Translations under genes and position numbers: made by a program
Shown: piece after piece, positions 8,274 to 9,549 of the stretch
How the letters are laid out: each line of letters opens with the position of its first letter
Position numbering within the stretch: position 1 is the stretch's first letter
Notes under the pieces: model-generated
The model's database searches: none
What the model saw: the letters and a program-made list of their open reading frames with translations, nothing else
What the model was told of the DNA's origin: nothing
Source of the DNA: an uncultured Caryophanales bacterium
GTDB lineage: Bacteria; Bacillota_I; Bacilli_A; RFN20; CAG-826
DNA: 9,549 bases
Direction of reading: 5' to 3'
Assembly: GCA_946404585.1 (NCBI GenBank)
Contig: CAMJEC010000040.1
Span: 1 to 9,549, forward strand

Positions 8274-8285
8274 ATCACCTGTGAT
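8274..8285. repeat. Short inverted repeat at the dnaX translation start region
   Basis: ATCAC-CT-GTGAT is a perfect 5-base inverted repeat with a 2-base centre. It does not extend further (8273 and 8286 do not pair). It covers the dnaX Shine-Dalgarno and the inferred transcription start. A 2-base loop is too tight for a stable RNA hairpin, so a small operator is the likelier role if it has one. Confidence 0.45.
8275..8280 (-). promoter_or_regulatory. Ribosome binding site of dnaX
   Basis: AGGTGA on the minus strand, 6 bases before the dnaX ATG, is a good Shine-Dalgarno match and decides the start. It lies inside the inverted repeat at 8274-8285, so it could be partly hidden if that repeat folds in the RNA. 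Confidence 0.8.
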
Positions 8286-8288
8286 AAG

Positions 8289-8297
8289 TATATACCA
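8289..8297 (-). promoter_or_regulatory. Candidate -10 region for the dnaX operon
   Basis: On the minus strand TGGTATATA (8297-8289) fits an extended -10 (TG-n-TATATA). Transcription would begin near 8282, just upstream of the AGGTGA ribosome site, so the leader would be very short. No good -35 lies 17 bases upstream; TTAACA at 8321-8316 is close to the -35 consensus but 21 bases away. TATAAG at 8312-8307 is an alternative -10. Weak evidence. Confidence 0.35.
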
Positions 8298-8349
8298 AAA
8301 CCTTCGCTTATAAAATGTTAATATTCTATTAATGGAAATATTTCTCTCT

Positions 8350-8374
8350 TTGTGCTATACATGAGTTGTGCTAC
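8350..8374 (+). repeat. Direct repeat TTGTGCTA, two copies 17 bases apart
   Basis: TTGTGCTA occurs at 8350-8357 and again at 8367-8374. The first copy continues TACAT and the second CAATA. The second copy overlaps the proposed extended -10 of prfA and the first overlaps the proposed -35. It could be a tandem promoter remnant, a paired protein site, or chance in AT-rich DNA. Confidence 0.5.
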
Positions 8375-8377
8375 AAT
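8350..8377 (+). promoter_or_regulatory. Candidate promoter of prfA (extended -10)
   Basis: TGCTACAAT at 8369-8377 is an extended -10 (TG-n-TACAAT, five of six matches to TATAAT). TTGTGC at 8350-8355 stands 16 bases upstream as a weak -35. Transcription would begin near 8384, leaving a leader of about 18 bases that contains the AGAGGA ribosome site. This is a motif reading only. Confidence 0.6.
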
Positions 8378-8388
8378 ACTTAACGGTC

Positions 8389-8394
8389 AGAGGA
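8389..8394 (+). promoter_or_regulatory. Ribosome binding site of prfA
   Basis: AGAGGA stands 7 bases before the prfA ATG, a near-ideal spacing for a Gram-positive ribosome site. It supports Met1 at 8402 over the in-frame Met5. Confidence 0.8.
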
Positions 8395-8401
8395 AACTAT
8401 T

Positions 8402-9475
8402 ATGGAAGAAAGCATGCGTCAACGTCTCATTGCTGCCGAAAAACGTCTTAAAGAAATAGATGAAGAACTCGTCAGTGATGACATCATGAAAAACATCTCT
8501 AAATTTAGAGAAATATCAAAAGAAAGAGCTAACTTGGATCCTCAAGTTGCTGCTTTTAATCAATATAAAAAGAATGAAGAAGATATTGAAGCCGCGAAAG
8601 AGATGGCACATGATTCTGATCCAGATTTAGCGGAAATGGGCAAAGAAGAAATCAAACGCCTTGAAGCTGAACAAGAGAAACTCGTCGAAGATTTAAGAGA
8701 AATGCTCCTTCCTAGAGATCCTAATGATGACAAAAACATTATCGTTGAAATTAGAGGTGCTGTTGGTGGTGATGAAGCTAACATCTTTGCGGGCGACCTT
8801 TTCAGAATGTACACAAGATACGCTGAAGCCCAAGGTTGGAAGATTCAAATACTCGATGAAAACCCATCCGAATCTGGTGGCTTTGCCCTCATTTCTTTCA
8901 AGATAAGTGGTAGCCGTGTCTTCTCAAAATTAAAATTCGAGAGTGGCGCGCACCGTGTTCAACGTGTGCCAAAGACTGAAGCCTCAGGCCGTATTCATAC
9001 AAGTACCGCGACCGTCTTAGTCATGCCTGAAGCGGAAGAAATTGATATTCAAATTAATCCTAACGATTTACAAGTCGATACATATCACTCACAAGGTGCG
9101 GGTGGTCAAAACGTTAATAAGACCGAATCAGCAGTTCGTATTACCCACATCCCAACTGGTACAGTTGTGGCGTGCCAAACTGAAAAATCTCAAATCCAAA
9201 ATAGAGAGATTGCCATGCAAATGTTACGTACAAAGATGTACGCTAATATGCTTGCAGAACAGCAAGAAAAAATCGGTAACGAACGTCGTTTAAAAATCGG
9301 TACTGGTGAAAGAAGTGAAAAGATTAGAACCTATAACTATCCACAAAACCGTGTTACTGACCACCGTATTGGTTTCACAATTCAAAAATTAGACCGCGTC
9401 ATTGAAGGTGAATTAGATGAAATCATTGAAGCTTTAATTCACTACGATCAATCCGCAAAAATGGCGGGCGAATAA
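8402..9475 (+). CDS. prfA: Peptide chain release factor 1
   Basis: The 357-residue protein is a full-length class I release factor that reads UAA and UAG in the ribosomal A site and triggers peptide release. The stop-codon tripeptide is P190-K191-T192, the P-x-T form that marks RF1 and not RF2 (which has SPF). The GGQ catalytic motif is at 234-236 within HSQGAGGQNVNKTESAVR, where the glutamine is the expected target of PrmC methylation. The N-terminal helical domain spans about 1-100. AGAGGA at 8389-8394 lies 7 bases before the ATG and fixes the start. The gene is divergent from dnaX and is followed directly by a probable prmC. One oddity: of 13 leucines up to residue 163, six are CTC, four CTT, one TTG and two TTA, whereas of the nine from 177 on, eight are TTA and one CTT. 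Stop codon TAA. Confidence 0.97.
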   Translation: MEESMRQRLIAAEKRLKEIDEELVSDDIMKNISKFREISKERANLDPQVAAFNQYKKNEEDIEAAKEMAHDSDPDLAEMGKEEIKRLEAEQEKLVEDLREMLLPRDPNDDKNIIVEIRGAVGGDEANIFAGDLFRMYTRYAEAQGWKIQILDENPSESGGFALISFKISGSRVFSKLKFESGAHRVQRVPKTEASGRIHTSTATVLVMPEAEEIDIQINPNDLQVDTYHSQGAGGQNVNKTESAVRITHIPTGTVVACQTEKSQIQNREIAMQMLRTKMYANMLAEQQEKIGNERRLKIGTGERSEKIRTYNYPQNRVTDHRIGFTIQKLDRVIEGELDEIIEALIHYDQSAKMAGE

Positions 9476-9477
9476 TA

Positions 9478-9549
9478 ATGTCTACAAATCGCGAACTGCT
9501 CTTCAAATATAAAAAAGAAGGCATAAGTGATGCAGTTATTTACTTTGCG
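9478..9549 (+). CDS. prmC: Probable release factor glutamine methyltransferase PrmC, only the first 24 codons
   Basis: An ATG two bases after the prfA stop opens a frame that stays open for 24 codons to the right edge. The peptide starts MSTNRELLFKYKKEGISDAV, which resembles the helical N-terminal domain of PrmC/HemK (an ELL...GI.DA pattern). PrmC methylates the glutamine of the GGQ motif in release factors, and prfA-prmC is one of the commonest gene pairs in bacteria. There is no strong Shine-Dalgarno, only G-rich sequence near the end of prfA, so reinitiation after prfA translation is likely. No catalytic motif (NPPY) is within the window, so the call rests mainly on position. Confidence 0.62.
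   Translation, partial: MSTNRELLFKYKKEGISDAVIYFA

Larger units (their letters stand above)
8269..8401. other. Divergent intergenic region between dnaX and prfA
   Basis: This 133-base AT-rich spacer is the only non-coding stretch of any size in the window. It must carry the promoters for the leftward dnaX series and for prfA, because the genes diverge from it. It holds an extended -10 candidate in each direction, two strong Shine-Dalgarno sites at its ends, a direct repeat of TTGTGCTA, and a 12-base inverted repeat at the dnaX end. The middle (about 8310-8345) is nearly all A and T and could serve as an UP-like element for either promoter. I see no riboswitch-like or terminator structure and no small ORF with a good ribosome site. 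Confidence 0.8.

Noticed and set aside
8560..8814. Minus-strand open frame inside prfA, and two other-frame plus-strand frames within prfA
   Set aside because: They are serine-rich or low-complexity shadows of the clear RF1 frame.

Overview
This window looks like chromosomal core DNA from a low-GC Gram-positive bacterium, in the broad Bacilli / Erysipelotrichia / RF39-like area. The evidence is the AT-rich composition, the Bacillus-like cluster of dnaX, ybaB, recR, tmk, holB, ricT and rsmI, the firmicute-type RicT protein, and a YfhO-family envelope protein. Tryptophan is written TGG throughout the genes I read through, and no in-frame TGA appears, so the standard code fits and a Mycoplasma-type code does not. 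The exact taxon cannot be fixed from this window.

Layout. Eight genes lie on the minus strand as one tightly packed series, in transcription order: dnaX (8268-6559), ybaB/ebfC (6554-6252), recR (6249-5653), tmk (5640-5020), holB (5029-4034), ricT/yaaT (4030-3140), rsmI (3153-2314), and a large YfhO-like membrane protein gene that starts at 2308 and runs off the left edge. Gaps are 2 to 12 bases, or the genes overlap (10 bases tmk/holB, 14 bases ricT/rsmI). I see no internal terminator or promoter. On the plus strand prfA (8402-9475) is followed after 2 bases by the start of a probable prmC, cut by the right edge. The only real intergenic region is the 133-base divergent spacer 8269-8401, which holds candidate promoters for both directions, two good Shine-Dalgarno sites, a direct repeat and a small inverted repeat. 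No stretch over 300 bases lacks a gene. I saw no tRNA, rRNA, mobile element or CRISPR array.

How the genes fit together. DnaX (tau) and HolB (delta prime) are two of the three clamp-loader subunits. Tmk supplies dTDP for DNA synthesis. RecR and YbaB act in or near DNA repair and the nucleoid. RicT acts in RNA processing, and RsmI modifies the ribosomal decoding centre. On the other strand prfA and prmC form the usual pair of release factor 1 and its glutamine methyltransferase. The YfhO-like protein is the odd member: an envelope glycosylation-type protein at the end of an information-processing operon.

Assessment. This is mostly an ordinary housekeeping region. I found no convincing new system. 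The points worth a second look are the compaction of the operon relative to Bacillus (no bofA, darA/yaaQ, yaaR or yabA), the coupling of the YfhO-like gene to rsmI, an abrupt change of leucine codon choice inside prfA, and the small repeats in the divergent promoter region.
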